Positions 49,791 through 59,407 of a stretch of DNA of 64,000 bases are shown piece after piece. Source of the stretch: G963665005 sp963665005 (GTDB taxonomy: Bacteria > Bacillota > Clostridia > Christensenellales > SZUA-584); contig CAXXTQ010000001.1 of NCBI GenBank assembly GCA_963665005.2, positions 2,542,001-2,606,000 on the forward strand, in the 5' to 3' direction. The notes under the pieces are model-generated. The model was not told the DNA's origin. It made no database searches and saw only the letters and a program-made list of their open reading frames with translations. Each line of letters starts with the position of its first letter. Position 1 is the first letter of the stretch. Made by a program: the position numbers and the translations under genes.

Positions 49791-49873
49791 AACTGCCCCT
49801 CCTAAATTGCAAATAATACCCTTTTATTATAACACAAAAAAAGCGCCGCAAATCAGACGCGTAAAATTGTTCA

Positions 49874-50596
49874 CTATTTATTTGTAATATATGAGATATC
49901 TTTTTTAGTCAATACCGTCTTAGATAAAAGGTCAGGGCGTTTTTTTGCCGTTTCGTATATCGACATTCGCCTTTGATACTCCTGCACATTCGTGTGGTGC
50001 CCCGATAAAAGAACTTCAGGAACGTCTTGCCCGCAAAATTCGGCAGGCCTTGTGTACTGCGGATGTTCAAGCAGCGCATTACAAAACGATTCGGCTTTTG
50101 CGGAATCTTCGTTGCCGAGCACGCCTTCTATATGGCGCATACAAGCGTCAATAAGAACCATTGCGCCAAGCTCTCCGCCCGTCAGCACAAAATCGCCTAT
50201 GGAAATTTCTAAATCTATGTGATTATCTATGGCGCGCGCGTCCACGCCCTCATAATGCCCACAAAGTATATTCAAACAGCCATAACCGCTAAGTTCCTCC
50301 ACCAGATTGTGGTTGAGCTGTTTCCCGCAGGGCGACATATATATGTTAAGATACGGCTTTTCGCAGCCCGCCTCAATCTCTTCAAAGCAGGCATGTATGG
50401 GCTCGGGCTTTAACACCATTCCCGAACCGCCGCCGAACGGATAGTCATCCGCGCGCCTGTGCTTATCCTGCGTAAACTCGCGTATATCCACAGTATTAAC
50501 AGCAATTTTATTCGCTTTTATCGCTCTTGCCCATATGCTCGATTGATATACCGAAATAAACATCTCGGGAAAAAGCGTTAAAATATTATACGTCAT
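49874..50596 (-). CDS. trmD: tRNA (guanine-37-N1)-methyltransferase
   Basis: The 240-residue SPOUT methyltransferase starts YNILTLFPEMF. It contains DDYPFGGGSGMVLKPEP, MSPCGKQLN and the knot region ILCGHYEGVDARAIDNHIDLEISIGDFVLTGGELGAMVLIDACMR. It overlaps rimM by 11 bases. Last gene of the rpsP-KH-rimM-trmD operon. Confidence 0.96.
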   Translation of the reverse strand: MTYNILTLFPEMFISVYQSSIWARAIKANKIAVNTVDIREFTQDKHRRADDYPFGGGSGMVLKPEPIHACFEEIEAGCEKPYLNIYMSPCGKQLNHNLVEELSGYGCLNILCGHYEGVDARAIDNHIDLEISIGDFVLTGGELGAMVLIDACMRHIEGVLGNEDSAKAESFCNALLEHPQYTRPAEFCGQDVPEVLLSGHHTNVQEYQRRMSIYETAKKRPDLLSKTVLTKKDISYITNK

Positions 50597-51095
50597 AAAC
50601 GCAAACCTCGCAAAGCGCCTTGCTGTTTACAGTAATGCTTTTTTGCTCGATATCTACCTTTTCTATAACTCTCTTTAAAGCGGGAAACATAAAGCCGCGC
50701 TCTGCCTGCACGACATACACATCCGCCGCGCCGTGCTGAAGAACTTCTTTTAGCACACCGAGTCTTTTTCCGTTTTCGTCTATAACCGCAAGCCCGATAA
50801 GGTCGCATATATAATATTCCTGCTCGCCCGGCTCTTCGAACTCGTCTCTTTCCAGATACAGAAAAACGCCGCTAAATTTTTCAGCGTCGTTCCTCGTAAT
50901 AACATCGTCCATACGCAGATACACAAAAGGCGGGTTTTCCCGCACAACATTATAAGTTATACGGGCGTATTCTTTGCCTTTTTTGAGATACGCAAAACCT
51001 CTCTGGCTAAAATCATCGACATTGTCTGAAAAAAGTTTCACTTTTAATTCGCCGTGTATGCCCTGCGGTTTTAGTACCTTTGCAATCTCAATCAT
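50586..51095 (-). CDS. rimM: Ribosome maturation factor RimM
   Basis: The 169-residue protein helps to mature the 30S head. It starts IEIAKVLKPQGIHGELKVKLF and has the C-terminal PRC-barrel part (YYICDLIGLAVIDENGKRLGVLKEV, MFPALKRVIEKVDIEQKSI). It overlaps the KH-protein gene by 4 bases and trmD by 11. Confidence 0.95.
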   Translation of the reverse strand: MIEIAKVLKPQGIHGELKVKLFSDNVDDFSQRGFAYLKKGKEYARITYNVVRENPPFVYLRMDDVITRNDAEKFSGVFLYLERDEFEEPGEQEYYICDLIGLAVIDENGKRLGVLKEVLQHGAADVYVVQAERGFMFPALKRVIEKVDIEQKSITVNSKALCEVCVYDV

Positions 51096-51325
51096 TGTTC
51101 TACTATCTCTACCACATATTTCTTTTTAGATTTTGATGAGCCGGCTTTAACAACCGCTCTTATTGCTTTTGCTATTCTGCCCTGTTTGCCTATAACTTTG
51201 CCCATATCTTCGGGAGCGACAGAAAGCTCAAGAATTATAGACTTTTCTCCCTCAACCTGTTTTACTTTGACGTCTTCAGGTTTGTCTACAAGTTCTTTTG
51301 CGATATATTCAACTAACTCTAACAT
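51092..51325 (-). CDS. khpA: KH-domain RNA-binding protein KhpA (YlqC)
   Basis: The 77-residue protein has a single KH domain with the GxxG loop in MGKVIGKQGRIAKAIR. It matches the small KhpA/YlqC family usually encoded between rpsP and rimM. In related bacteria it acts with KhpB in RNA binding that affects cell division and size. Confidence 0.93.
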   Translation of the reverse strand: MLELVEYIAKELVDKPEDVKVKQVEGEKSIILELSVAPEDMGKVIGKQGRIAKAIRAVVKAGSSKSKKKYVVEIVEQ

Positions 51326-51404
51326 ATTATTCTCCTCCGGCAGCTGCCGGCATTTGCAGTTTTTTCACACAGCAAAATCATGTGTGCTAAGACGCGTTTT
51401 CTTC

Positions 51405-51899
51405 TTATTTTTCTTCGGGTTCTGCCTTTGCTTCCTCATCTTTTGCTTCGGGCTCTGCCTTTGCTTCTTCGGCTTTTGCTTCCGGCTCTTCAGCCTTTAC
51501 TTCGGGCTCTGCCTTTTTTTCTTCGGCCTTTACTTCGGGCTCTGCCTTTTTTTCTTCGGCCTTTACTTTGGGCTCTGCCTTGGGCTCTGCCTTTGGCTCT
51601 GCTTTAACTTGTTCTGCAGCTTTATCTTCCTTTTTATTCTTAGGTATAATCTTCTCTTTTAATTCAACTTCGCCGTATTTTTTAAGAAGAGCTCTAACCG
51701 TCTCTGTTGGCTGCGCGCCCTTTTTTATCCAATCCTGTGCCTTTTCGCTGTCAATGCTGCATTTTTTTGCTATAGGGTCATAATTTCCTATTTCCTCAAC
51801 AAAACGCCCGTCTCTCGGAGCTCTTGCGTCCGCAACAACGATTCTGTAGAAAGGCTTTTTCTTTGCCCCTATTCTTTTTAACCGAATTTTAACTGCCAT
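51405..51899 (-). CDS. rpsP: Ribosomal protein S16 with long acidic/basic repeat tail
   Basis: The 164-residue protein starts [29 protein letters not shown], and the S16 core ends near residue 85 ([17 protein letters not shown]). The family is normally 80-95 residues. Here a further 75 residues follow, made of Lys/Ala/Glu/Pro repeats ([20 protein letters not shown]). I start at MAVKIRL, with GGAGG 6 bases upstream. First gene of its operon, just downstream of ffh. Confidence 0.95.
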   Translation of the reverse strand: MAVKIRLKRIGAKKKPFYRIVVADARAPRDGRFVEEIGNYDPIAKKCSIDSEKAQDWIKKGAQPTETVRALLKKYGEVELKEKIIPKNKKEDKAAEQVKAEPKAEPKAEPKVKAEEKKAEPEVKAEEKKAEPEVKAEEPEAKAEEAKAEPEAKDEEAKAEPEEK

Positions 51900-51926
51900 A
51901 ATTTCCTCCAAAAATTTTTATATTTA

Positions 51927-53243
51927 TTAGAACGGCATGTTTCTCATGCCCTTTGTTCCCCGTTTGGTCATGCTTTTCATCATTTTTTTCATTTGTTCAA
52001 ACTGCGTTAGCAGCCTGTTTATGTCCTGTACCTTTGTGCCGCTTCCTTTTGCAATGCGTTTTTTTCGGCTTCCGCCTATTATAGCCGGCTTTATTCTCTC
52101 GCGCGGCGTCATAGATTGTATTATCGCCTGCGTCCTGCTCATTTGTTTTTCGTCCAGCTGCATTCCCGACAACTTGCTTCCGCCCGGCATCATTGTCAAT
52201 ATATCTTCAAGATTACCCATGTTTTTTAAAGAATCCATTTGTTCTAAAAAATCTTCGAGTGTAAACTCATTCTTGCGGAACTTTTTCTCAAGCTCTGCTG
52301 CTTTCTCTGTTTCAAAAGTCTGCTCGGCTTTTTCGATAAGAGTAAGAACATCTCCCATTCCGAGTATGCGTCCGGCCATTCTGTCGGGATGAAAAACTTC
52401 TACATCATCCAGTTTTTCGCCCGTGCCCGCGAATTTTATAGGTTTGCCTGTCACGGCTTTTACTGAAATAGCCGCGCCGCCCCGTGTATCTCCGTCAAGT
52501 TTGGTTAAAATAACGCCATCTAGCTCTAAGCTCTCGTTAAACGCGCTTGCGGCGTTTACGGCATCCTGCCCCGTCATTGCATCGACAACAAGCAGTTTCT
52601 CATGCGGCTTAACCGCATCGGCAACTTTTTGCAGTTCGCTCATCATCTCGTCGTCAATGTGCAATCTGCCTGCCGTATCGAGTATGAGTATATCGGTAAG
52701 CTTGCTCGAAGCTGCGCTTAGCGCCTGCTTTGCTGTTTTTACAGGGTCCTGCTGCCCTTTTTCGAAAAAATCCGCCCCTGCCTGCTCTGCTACTATCTCA
52801 AGCTGTTTTATTGCCGCCGGCCGGTATATATCGAGCGCCGCCACCATTACCGTTTTGCCGCTCTTTATCCACATCTTTGCCAGCTTTGCGCACATGGTCG
52901 TTTTGCCCGCGCCCTGAAGCCCGCACATCATAATAATCGTAGGCGGCTCGGAAGCAAAATTTACGCCGACACTCTTTTCGCCCAAGATGTTTATCATCTC
53001 GTCGCGTACTATTTTTATAACCTGCTGCCCCGGAGTAAGGCTTTTTAGCACCTCTTCTCCGACTGCTCTGTCGGTAACGCTTTTTATAAAGCTTTTTACC
53101 ACTTTAAAATTCACGTCCGCTTCAAGCAAAACAAGCTTTACCTCTCTCATTGCAGCCTTTACGTCTACTTCGGTAAGCTTTCCTCGATTGGCAAGTTTAG
53201 AAAAAACATGCTGTAGTTTTTGCGCAAGCCCCTCAAACGCCAT
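51927..53243 (-). CDS. ffh: Signal recognition particle protein Ffh
   Basis: The 438-residue GTPase binds signal peptides and SRP RNA. The NG domain has GLQGAGKTTMCAKLA (P-loop), DTAGRL and TKLDGDTRGGAA. The Met-rich M domain ends the protein (MQLDEKQMSRTQAIIQSMTPRERI, FEQMKKMMKSMTKRG). I start at MAFEGL with GGGAG upstream. It overlaps ylxM slightly. Confidence 0.96.
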   Translation of the reverse strand: MAFEGLAQKLQHVFSKLANRGKLTEVDVKAAMREVKLVLLEADVNFKVVKSFIKSVTDRAVGEEVLKSLTPGQQVIKIVRDEMINILGEKSVGVNFASEPPTIIMMCGLQGAGKTTMCAKLAKMWIKSGKTVMVAALDIYRPAAIKQLEIVAEQAGADFFEKGQQDPVKTAKQALSAASSKLTDILILDTAGRLHIDDEMMSELQKVADAVKPHEKLLVVDAMTGQDAVNAASAFNESLELDGVILTKLDGDTRGGAAISVKAVTGKPIKFAGTGEKLDDVEVFHPDRMAGRILGMGDVLTLIEKAEQTFETEKAAELEKKFRKNEFTLEDFLEQMDSLKNMGNLEDILTMMPGGSKLSGMQLDEKQMSRTQAIIQSMTPRERIKPAIIGGSRKKRIAKGSGTKVQDINRLLTQFEQMKKMMKSMTKRGTKGMRNMPF

Positions 53244-53559
53244 TCTCATTCTCCCAAATATCTATAATTTCATCTAATATCTCTTTGTTCCAGGGCTCTG
53301 CTGCCTGTGCTCTTCTCACCGCATTTAAAGTCCTGTCGCGCTTTTCGCATAAACCAAGGCACTCCTCATAATGCAATAGTTTTAGTTTAGCTTTTTCTAT
53401 TCCGTCCCTTGAGGCCTGCCTTGTAGTATTTTCGATCTGCGCTATCTCGGATAAAGAATAATCCTGGTTATAATACATATCGCATAGCCTTATCTGCTTA
53501 TCTGTAAGCAGGCTGGAATACGTATCCATCAGCAGTACAATACCAAAATCTTTTTCCAT
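53233..53559 (-). CDS. ylxM: YlxM/p13-like sigma-70-related regulator of SRP genes
   Basis: The 108-residue protein contains YYNQDYSLSEIAQIENTTRQASRDGIEKAKLKLLHYEE, a sigma-region-4-like helix-turn-helix. The YlxM/UPF0122 family is encoded next to ffh in most Firmicutes, as here, where the two overlap by 11 bases. Confidence 0.93.
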   Translation of the reverse strand: MEKDFGIVLLMDTYSSLLTDKQIRLCDMYYNQDYSLSEIAQIENTTRQASRDGIEKAKLKLLHYEECLGLCEKRDRTLNAVRRAQAAEPWNKEILDEIIDIWENENGV

Positions 53560-53620
53560 TTCAAAACCGCCTTACCTTACCCCAAACAAAACCCAAATTG
53601 GAAATACCGGAATAAAAATA

Positions 53621-53651
53621 CTGTAAAGCGAAAATACTTTACAGCACTATT
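53621..53651 (-). terminator. Possible terminator between ftsY and ylxM
   Basis: CTGTAAAG/CTTTACAG perfect stem of 8 bases. On the minus strand it is followed by a TATTTTTATT stretch. Confidence 0.65.
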
Positions 53652-53684
53652 ATAAACGTTTTTTATGAATTGTCAATATCTTTC

Positions 53685-54587
53685 TTAATCTAGAAGGCTT
53701 GCCGCAAACGCATGAGCATCAAACGGCTGTAAATCTTCAATGCCCTCGCCTACGCCGATAAATACTACGGGCAGCTTTGCCTCGCCGGCGATGGCGCATA
53801 CTATACCGCCCTTTGCCGTGCCGTCAAGCTTAGTTAGTATTATTCCCGAAAGATTGGTGGCCTGTGAGAATTCTTTTACCTGAGAAATTGCGTTCTGCCC
53901 CGTCGTCGCGTCTAAAACAAGATAAGTCTTTTTATCCGCTTCGCCGTAAGATTTATCTATTACTCGGTTTATTTTAGAAAGCTCGTTCATAAGATTCTTT
54001 TTGTTGTGCAGCCTGCCCGCCGTATCGCATATAAGCATATCAATTTTCTTGGATTTCGCCGAATCTATAGCGTCGTAAACAACAGCTGCCGGGTCTGCCC
54101 CTTCGCCGTATCTTATAACGTTAACACCCGCTCTGTCGCCCCATTTTCCAAGCTGCTCGGAAGCGGCGGCGCGAAACGTATCGGCGGCGGCAAGCAACAC
54201 GCTTTTTTTCTGAGATGCAAAATAATGCGCCATCTTGCCTATGGCAGTAGTCTTGCCCACTCCGTTTACTCCGACTATAAGCATTACGCAGGGATATTCA
54301 AAATCGATATCCTCAAAGGTGAGCATTTGCTCTATTATCTCGGCCAGTATAATTTTTACGCCTGCCGTTTCGGTAATTTTCTGTTCTTTTACCCGCGTTT
54401 TTAAATTGTCAATAATATCAGCAGACGCAGATGCGCCGATATCGCATAGTATAAGCGTTTCTTCAAGCTCTTCATAAAAATCTTCATCTATTTTTTTAAA
54501 AGATGAAATAACATCGCCAAGCTTTGCCGACAGGTTATCTCTTGTCTTTTTAAGGCCGCCTCTTATTCTGTCAAAAACGTTACTCAT
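53685..54587 (-). CDS. ftsY: SRP receptor FtsY
   Basis: The 300-residue GTPase receives SRP-ribosome complexes at the membrane. It has GVNGVGKTTAIGKMA (P-loop), DTAGRLHNKKNLMNEL and TKLDGTAKGG. The N-terminal acidic A domain is short or absent, as in many Clostridia. It lies 9 bases after smc, in one operon. Confidence 0.96.
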   Translation of the reverse strand: MSNVFDRIRGGLKKTRDNLSAKLGDVISSFKKIDEDFYEELEETLILCDIGASASADIIDNLKTRVKEQKITETAGVKIILAEIIEQMLTFEDIDFEYPCVMLIVGVNGVGKTTAIGKMAHYFASQKKSVLLAAADTFRAAASEQLGKWGDRAGVNVIRYGEGADPAAVVYDAIDSAKSKKIDMLICDTAGRLHNKKNLMNELSKINRVIDKSYGEADKKTYLVLDATTGQNAISQVKEFSQATNLSGIILTKLDGTAKGGIVCAIAGEAKLPVVFIGVGEGIEDLQPFDAHAFAASLLD

Positions 54588-54596
54588 TTTCCCTCA

Positions 54597-57500
54597 CTAA
54601 TCCAAAAGCACGGACAAAAGCTTGGAAACGCCCTTTTCTTCCATAGCAAACCCGTACAAGCTGTCACATATCACCATAGTCGGTTTTCTGTGTGTAATAA
54701 CAATAAACTGCATGTTTTTCGCGAACTTCTGCAAATATTCAGAGAACTTGTAGACATTCGCTTCGTCAAGCGCAGCGTCTATCTCATCGAGAATGCAAAC
54801 GGGCGACGGGTTTATCTTCAGCAGCGCGAAAAGCAGGCTGATTGCCGTTAATGCTTTTTCCCCGCCCGATAAAAGCGATATCTTCTGCAGTTTCTTGCCC
54901 GGCGGCTCTGCGACTATCTCAATGCCGCATTCCATGATGTTGTTCTCGTCCTCGAGCAAAAGCTCTGCCCTGCCTCCGTCAAAAAGCTCTTTGAAAGTTT
55001 TGTTAAAATATTTGTTTATCTGCTCAAAGCTGTCTTTGAACGTCTTTCTCATTTCGCCGAGAAGCGACACTATCAGCTTGTTTAAATCAAGCTCAGCTTT
55101 ATCCAGATCGTCTTTTTGTTTTATAAGCTCCTGCATACGCTCGTTAAGCTCATTATAATCTTCTATTGCATTCGGGTTAACGTTGCCAAGATACCTTATC
55201 TGCCTGCGCGTATTATCCGCTTCTTGCTGCGCGCACTTAATATCGATCTCCTCGCGCTCGTTTAATGCGTTGGCGTATGTAAGCTGATAATTGTCCCAAA
55301 GCCGGTTTTGCTCAGCTTCAATGCCCGTCTGCGCCTTTTCTATATTAAAGTCTACACGCATACTTTTCTCAGCAATTTCATTTATCTCATTTCTTATCTG
55401 CAAAAGTTTTTTATCTCTTTGCGAAAGCGCGTCTTTTATCTCATCTCTTTTTGTAAGAACATCCGCCTGCCTTGCCTTTTCCTGTTCGAGTGCATCCGTC
55501 TTTTGCTTATGAATCTCGAAAAATTCGCTTTTCATAGAAAGCAGATTCTCGCTGCTTTGGCTGTTTAGTTCCAGCGTGATTTTTTTAGTAGCCTTAGCTT
55601 TTTCAATATCCGCTTTTTCCTGCTCCAGCCTCTCGTTATCTTTTATAAGAGATTCTTTTTCTCTTTCAAGCTCGGCTGTTTTAAGCTGCGCGTCATGAAG
55701 TCTACTTTTGTTATCTTCTATCATCTGCGCATTTACATTATACTCGTCTTCCATGCGCTTATAATCTTCGTTTTTGGTCTGCTCGCTTTGCTGCATATCA
55801 TTTTGAAGCGCAGAAAACTCAAGCATCTGCTTTTTTATCGCTGCCGCTTCTTGCTCAAGCCGCTTACTATCTTGTTTAAGGCTGTCAATGCTCTTTGCCG
55901 CCTCTTGAATAGATAATATAAGCGATTCCAGCTTTTCTTTGCCCGTCGCGTTTTCTATCTGCTTATCCTGCAAATCCTGGCGCACTTTTTCTATTTCGTC
56001 GGCTAAAGAATTTTGCTCTTTATTATTCTTCTCTATATCTTTTTCAATTTGCCCGGCTTTTTGCTTTAGTTCATCCGCCCTTTTTTTAAGCTCCTGCTTT
56101 CTTCTGTCTCTGCCTACAAGCCCGCTCGCTTTTCTTTTTATACTTCCGCCTGTTATAACGCCGCCCGGGCTGTAAATATCCCCTTCAAGCGTAACAGCTC
56201 TGAAAACAAACCCGCTTTTGCGCATAACGCTTATCGCGGTATCGTTATCTTTAACTATAACGGTACGCCCAAGCAAAAATTCCGACGCTTTTTGCGCGCC
56301 CTTGCCGCATGATATAAGCTCGCTCGCGATGCCATAAACGCCCGGCTGCCCTAAAACGCTTCTTTCCTGCCCGCTCATGCTCTTGATTTTCAGTGCGCCG
56401 AGCGGCAAAAATGTAACACGCCCCATATCGTTTGTACGCAGATAAGATATAATATGTTTTGCATCAAGTTCATCGTTTACCACAATGTTCTGCAGAGCCG
56501 ACCCGAGAGCAGTTTCTATCGCGATTTCGTATTCGCGCGGAACTTTAATCACATCGGCAAACGTTCCTATAATACGCTTTGATAAATCGCTGTTAGATTT
56601 TGCCGAAACCATAAGTTTTCTTACGCTTTCAAAATAGCCTTCAAAGCTATTTTCCATATCCTCTAAAAGCGCCAATGACGAAGCGCACGCTGCGTACTCG
56701 TTACGCGCTTTTTGCAGCTCAGATTGCAGCTTTGATGCCTGCTCTGCCGCCTTTTGCCGCAAAGCTGTCTTTTCGTTATACGCCTGCCTCAGTTTTTCGC
56801 CCGATTGTGCCGCTAAAGCAAGCTCCGCTTCAAGCGCCCTGCGCCCTTGCTTAAGCTTGTCTTTCTCCTGCTCTGTTGAAAAAAGCCTCGCATCTGTCTC
56901 CTGCGTTTTACTCAAAATGTTTTGCTGCTTTTCTTTGAGCGCGGATATTTCACTTTTTAAATCAGACATTTTCTCGATAGTCTGAACCTTTTGCTGCTGA
57001 ACATTCTCAATTATCTTAACTCTGTCTTCAAAAACATCGCTTAACCGTAAAAGCTCTTTGTTCGCCTCGCCCTCGGCATTTTTTTGAAGCAAAAGCTGCG
57101 TTTCTATCTCTTTTATTCTGTCTGCGTTTTTGATTCCGTTTTGCGCTATTGCCGCCGCTTTTTGCTCTGCTTCCAAAATCTCCTGGTTTATACGAAGATT
57201 GTCCTTTTCTATATTAGCCAAACGCTCATCGCAAAGCCTTATCTCTCCCTCTACTCGCTCTATCTCGGCAAGGCTTCCGCTTAGCTTCTCGGCAAGTTCA
57301 TCGCCCGCCGCTTCCATTCTTTTGGCGTCTTCCTGCTCGGTTAAAAAACGATCGGAGAGCTCTTTTAATACCTGCTGTTTTTGCGCACGTTCTTCTTCAA
57401 GCGCCTTTTTTGATTCATTGAGCTTATTTATTTTTTCTTTGCCTTTATCATAGTTATGCAAAAAGAGATTCACTTCAAGATGCTTTAATTTCTTGCTTAG

Positions 57501-58151
57501 CTCTAAATATCTGCGTGCGTTTTCCGCCTGCCTGCGCAAAGGGTCTATGCGCGTCTTTTGTTCGCCCAATATATCATCGACACGTATAAGATTGATACGC
57601 GTTTTTTCAAGCTTTCTCTCCGCTTCTTCTTTTCGCACTCTATACTTCATAATACCCGAAGCTTCTTCAAAAACACGCCTTCTGTCGAGCGACTTTTCGC
57701 TGAGTATCTCATCTATTCTGCCCTGGCCTATTATAGAATACCCTTCTTTGCCTATGCCTGTGTCGCGAAACATAGAAAGAATATCTTTTAGCCTGCATTT
57801 CGTGCCGTTTATATAATAATCGCTTTCTCCCGACCTATAAAGCTTTCTCGTAACTTCAATTTCAGTATAATCCATGCCAATACGATTTTTGGTATTATCA
57901 AAAATCAAAGATACCTCACAGTACGACCTCGGCTTTCTTTTTTGTGTGCCTGCGAATATAACGTCCTGCATCACGCTTCCTCTGAGCGATTTTGCGCTTT
58001 GTTCTCCAAGCACCCATCTTACGGCATCCGAAACATTGCTTTTTCCGCTTCCGTTCGGCCCGACAACGCCTGTAATAGACCCGTTCATATGCATTTGTGT
58101 TTTTTCAGGAAAAGATTTAAAGCCTGTCATTTGAATGCACTTTAAAAACAA
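54597..58151 (-). CDS. smc: Chromosome segregation ATPase SMC
   Basis: The 1184-residue protein has Walker A at residues 31-39 (GPNGSGKSN) and a coiled coil from about 165 to 500. A hinge spans about 510-680 (contains LVGRDRRKQE after it), and a second coil follows. The C-terminal head has LSGGEKALTAISLLFALL and Walker B in CILDEIDAALDEANV. The length is normal. It heads the smc-ftsY operon. Confidence 0.97.
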   Translation of the reverse strand: MFLKCIQMTGFKSFPEKTQMHMNGSITGVVGPNGSGKSNVSDAVRWVLGEQSAKSLRGSVMQDVIFAGTQKRKPRSYCEVSLIFDNTKNRIGMDYTEIEVTRKLYRSGESDYYINGTKCRLKDILSMFRDTGIGKEGYSIIGQGRIDEILSEKSLDRRRVFEEASGIMKYRVRKEEAERKLEKTRINLIRVDDILGEQKTRIDPLRRQAENARRYLELSKKLKHLEVNLFLHNYDKGKEKINKLNESKKALEEERAQKQQVLKELSDRFLTEQEDAKRMEAAGDELAEKLSGSLAEIERVEGEIRLCDERLANIEKDNLRINQEILEAEQKAAAIAQNGIKNADRIKEIETQLLLQKNAEGEANKELLRLSDVFEDRVKIIENVQQQKVQTIEKMSDLKSEISALKEKQQNILSKTQETDARLFSTEQEKDKLKQGRRALEAELALAAQSGEKLRQAYNEKTALRQKAAEQASKLQSELQKARNEYAACASSLALLEDMENSFEGYFESVRKLMVSAKSNSDLSKRIIGTFADVIKVPREYEIAIETALGSALQNIVVNDELDAKHIISYLRTNDMGRVTFLPLGALKIKSMSGQERSVLGQPGVYGIASELISCGKGAQKASEFLLGRTVIVKDNDTAISVMRKSGFVFRAVTLEGDIYSPGGVITGGSIKRKASGLVGRDRRKQELKKRADELKQKAGQIEKDIEKNNKEQNSLADEIEKVRQDLQDKQIENATGKEKLESLILSIQEAAKSIDSLKQDSKRLEQEAAAIKKQMLEFSALQNDMQQSEQTKNEDYKRMEDEYNVNAQMIEDNKSRLHDAQLKTAELEREKESLIKDNERLEQEKADIEKAKATKKITLELNSQSSENLLSMKSEFFEIHKQKTDALEQEKARQADVLTKRDEIKDALSQRDKKLLQIRNEINEIAEKSMRVDFNIEKAQTGIEAEQNRLWDNYQLTYANALNEREEIDIKCAQQEADNTRRQIRYLGNVNPNAIEDYNELNERMQELIKQKDDLDKAELDLNKLIVSLLGEMRKTFKDSFEQINKYFNKTFKELFDGGRAELLLEDENNIMECGIEIVAEPPGKKLQKISLLSGGEKALTAISLLFALLKINPSPVCILDEIDAALDEANVYKFSEYLQKFAKNMQFIVITHRKPTMVICDSLYGFAMEEKGVSKLLSVLLD

Positions 58152-58215
58152 AACTGACTACTCACTTTCAATATCAAATTACTGTAAAAAATTAGCATCT
58201 TATGCTCCTGCAAAA

Positions 58216-58241
58216 AAAAATCGGCAAACAATGCCGAAAAT
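58216..58241 (-). terminator. Terminator after spoVS
   Basis: TCGGC/GCCGA stem with a 7-base loop and an eight-base T run on the minus strand, 10 bases after the spoVS stop. Confidence 0.75.
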
Positions 58242-58251
58242 TTATAAAGTT

Positions 58252-58512
58252 TTATCGAATTTCGACAAAAAGTTTAATAGAAGTTCTTGTTACTCCGTCA
58301 ATTTCAACATTAGCAAAAGCAGGCACTACAACTAAATCGATACCTCTGGGCGCCATAAACCCTCTTGTTATCGCTATTGCTTTTATTGCCTGATTTACAG
58401 CCCCGGCTCCAACCGCTAATATTTCTGCGCTCTGAAACTCGTTGATTTTAGCCGCAATTGCGCCGGCCACCGCTTTTGGCTGTGACTTAGTTGATACTCT
58501 TAATGGTTCCAT
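58252..58512 (-). CDS. spoVS: Stage V sporulation protein S
   Basis: The 86-residue protein matches SpoVS in length and in its core: VSTKSQPKAVAGAIA, AVGAGAVNQAIKAIAITRGF, GIDLVVVPAFANVEIDG and RTSIKLFVE. Loss of SpoVS blocks late sporulation in Bacillus. I start at MEPLRVS, with GGGGGC upstream. Single gene between smc and trx. Its presence suggests a spore former. Confidence 0.95.
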   Translation of the reverse strand: MEPLRVSTKSQPKAVAGAIAAKINEFQSAEILAVGAGAVNQAIKAIAITRGFMAPRGIDLVVVPAFANVEIDGVTRTSIKLFVEIR

Positions 58513-58570
58513 AATAGCCCCCATACAATGATTAATTATAACAAATAAATATATAAAAGACTATAGTTAT

Positions 58571-58897
58571 TTAAAGGGCCGCGTCTATCATACTCGATAT
58601 TTTATCTTTACCGACAACACCGATAGATTTTCCCGCAACTTCTCCGTTCTTAAACAGAATAAGTGTCGGTATGCTCATTACACCGTATTTTTGCGCTAGC
58701 TCTACCTGCTCATCGATGTTAACCTTGCCGATAACAGCTTTGCCGTCGTATGTATCGGCAATCTCGTCTATTGTAGGCTCGAGCATACGGCACGGAGCAC
58801 ACCATTCCGCCCAAAAATCAATCAAAACCGGTATTTGGCTGTTGGCGACCTTTTCATCAAAATTAACATTAGTAATTTCCATTGCTTTTTCTGACAT
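58571..58897 (-). CDS. trxA: Thioredoxin
   Basis: The 108-residue protein has the redox site WCAPC (Cys33, Cys36), with Ala instead of the common Gly after the first Cys. The FWAEW lead, GKVNIDEQVELAQKYGVMSIPTLILF with the cis-Pro and a normal C-terminus are all present. It reduces protein disulfides. AAAGGAG precedes the ATG. Single gene upstream of spoVS. Confidence 0.95.
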   Translation of the reverse strand: MSEKAMEITNVNFDEKVANSQIPVLIDFWAEWCAPCRMLEPTIDEIADTYDGKAVIGKVNIDEQVELAQKYGVMSIPTLILFKNGEVAGKSIGVVGKDKISSMIDAAL

Positions 58898-58978
58898 AGC
58901 TTTTCTCCTTTGTTTGTTGTATATTAATAATTCTTTTAAATTTCCGTTTAATATTATGGTTTTATTGCCCCGGCGCTT

Positions 58979-59407
58979 TTAGTCACCTTTTTTACTTACC
59001 ATAGTATAAACATTTCTTACCGTCTTATTATACAACGGAGCCGCAAATTTTAATAGTAAAAAAGAAATAATTGCAAAAATAAGCGCGCAAAACGCCATTG
59101 TGATATCGGTATTGGCAAATACTTTCCACACGTCCGACAAAAGCCATCCTAAAAACGCGCCGGCAATAAGCATTATAAGCGGAAAAACGTAAGCAAGAGC
59201 AGACGCTTTTATCGCTTTTCTCATTTTTATGCTCACAGCGACATAATCGCCTATCTGTGCATCTAACTCGTTTGGCACCTGCACAATAATCTCGTTTTGC
59301 CCCGCCATCATTCCGCACGCCTTGCATTTGCCGCAGGCCGATGTGCGCATAAATTTAACAAACGCCGTTTTGTCTTTAACGTTTACTACCTCTCCGTACT
59401 CTGTCAT
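58979..59407 (-). CDS. RseC/SoxR-reducing-type membrane protein
   Basis: The 142-residue protein has an N-terminal domain with a Cys cluster (SACGKCKACGMM) and EIIVQVPNELDAQIGDYVAVSIKMRKAIKAS. Two membrane segments follow. It resembles RseC, part of the SoxR-reducing system and sigma-E control in other bacteria. The start overlaps the tcdA stop (TGATG), so it is coupled to tcdA. The longer upstream frame is rejected. Confidence 0.85.
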   Translation of the reverse strand: MTEYGEVVNVKDKTAFVKFMRTSACGKCKACGMMAGQNEIIVQVPNELDAQIGDYVAVSIKMRKAIKASALAYVFPLIMLIAGAFLGWLLSDVWKVFANTDITMAFCALIFAIISFLLLKFAAPLYNKTVRNVYTMVSKKGD

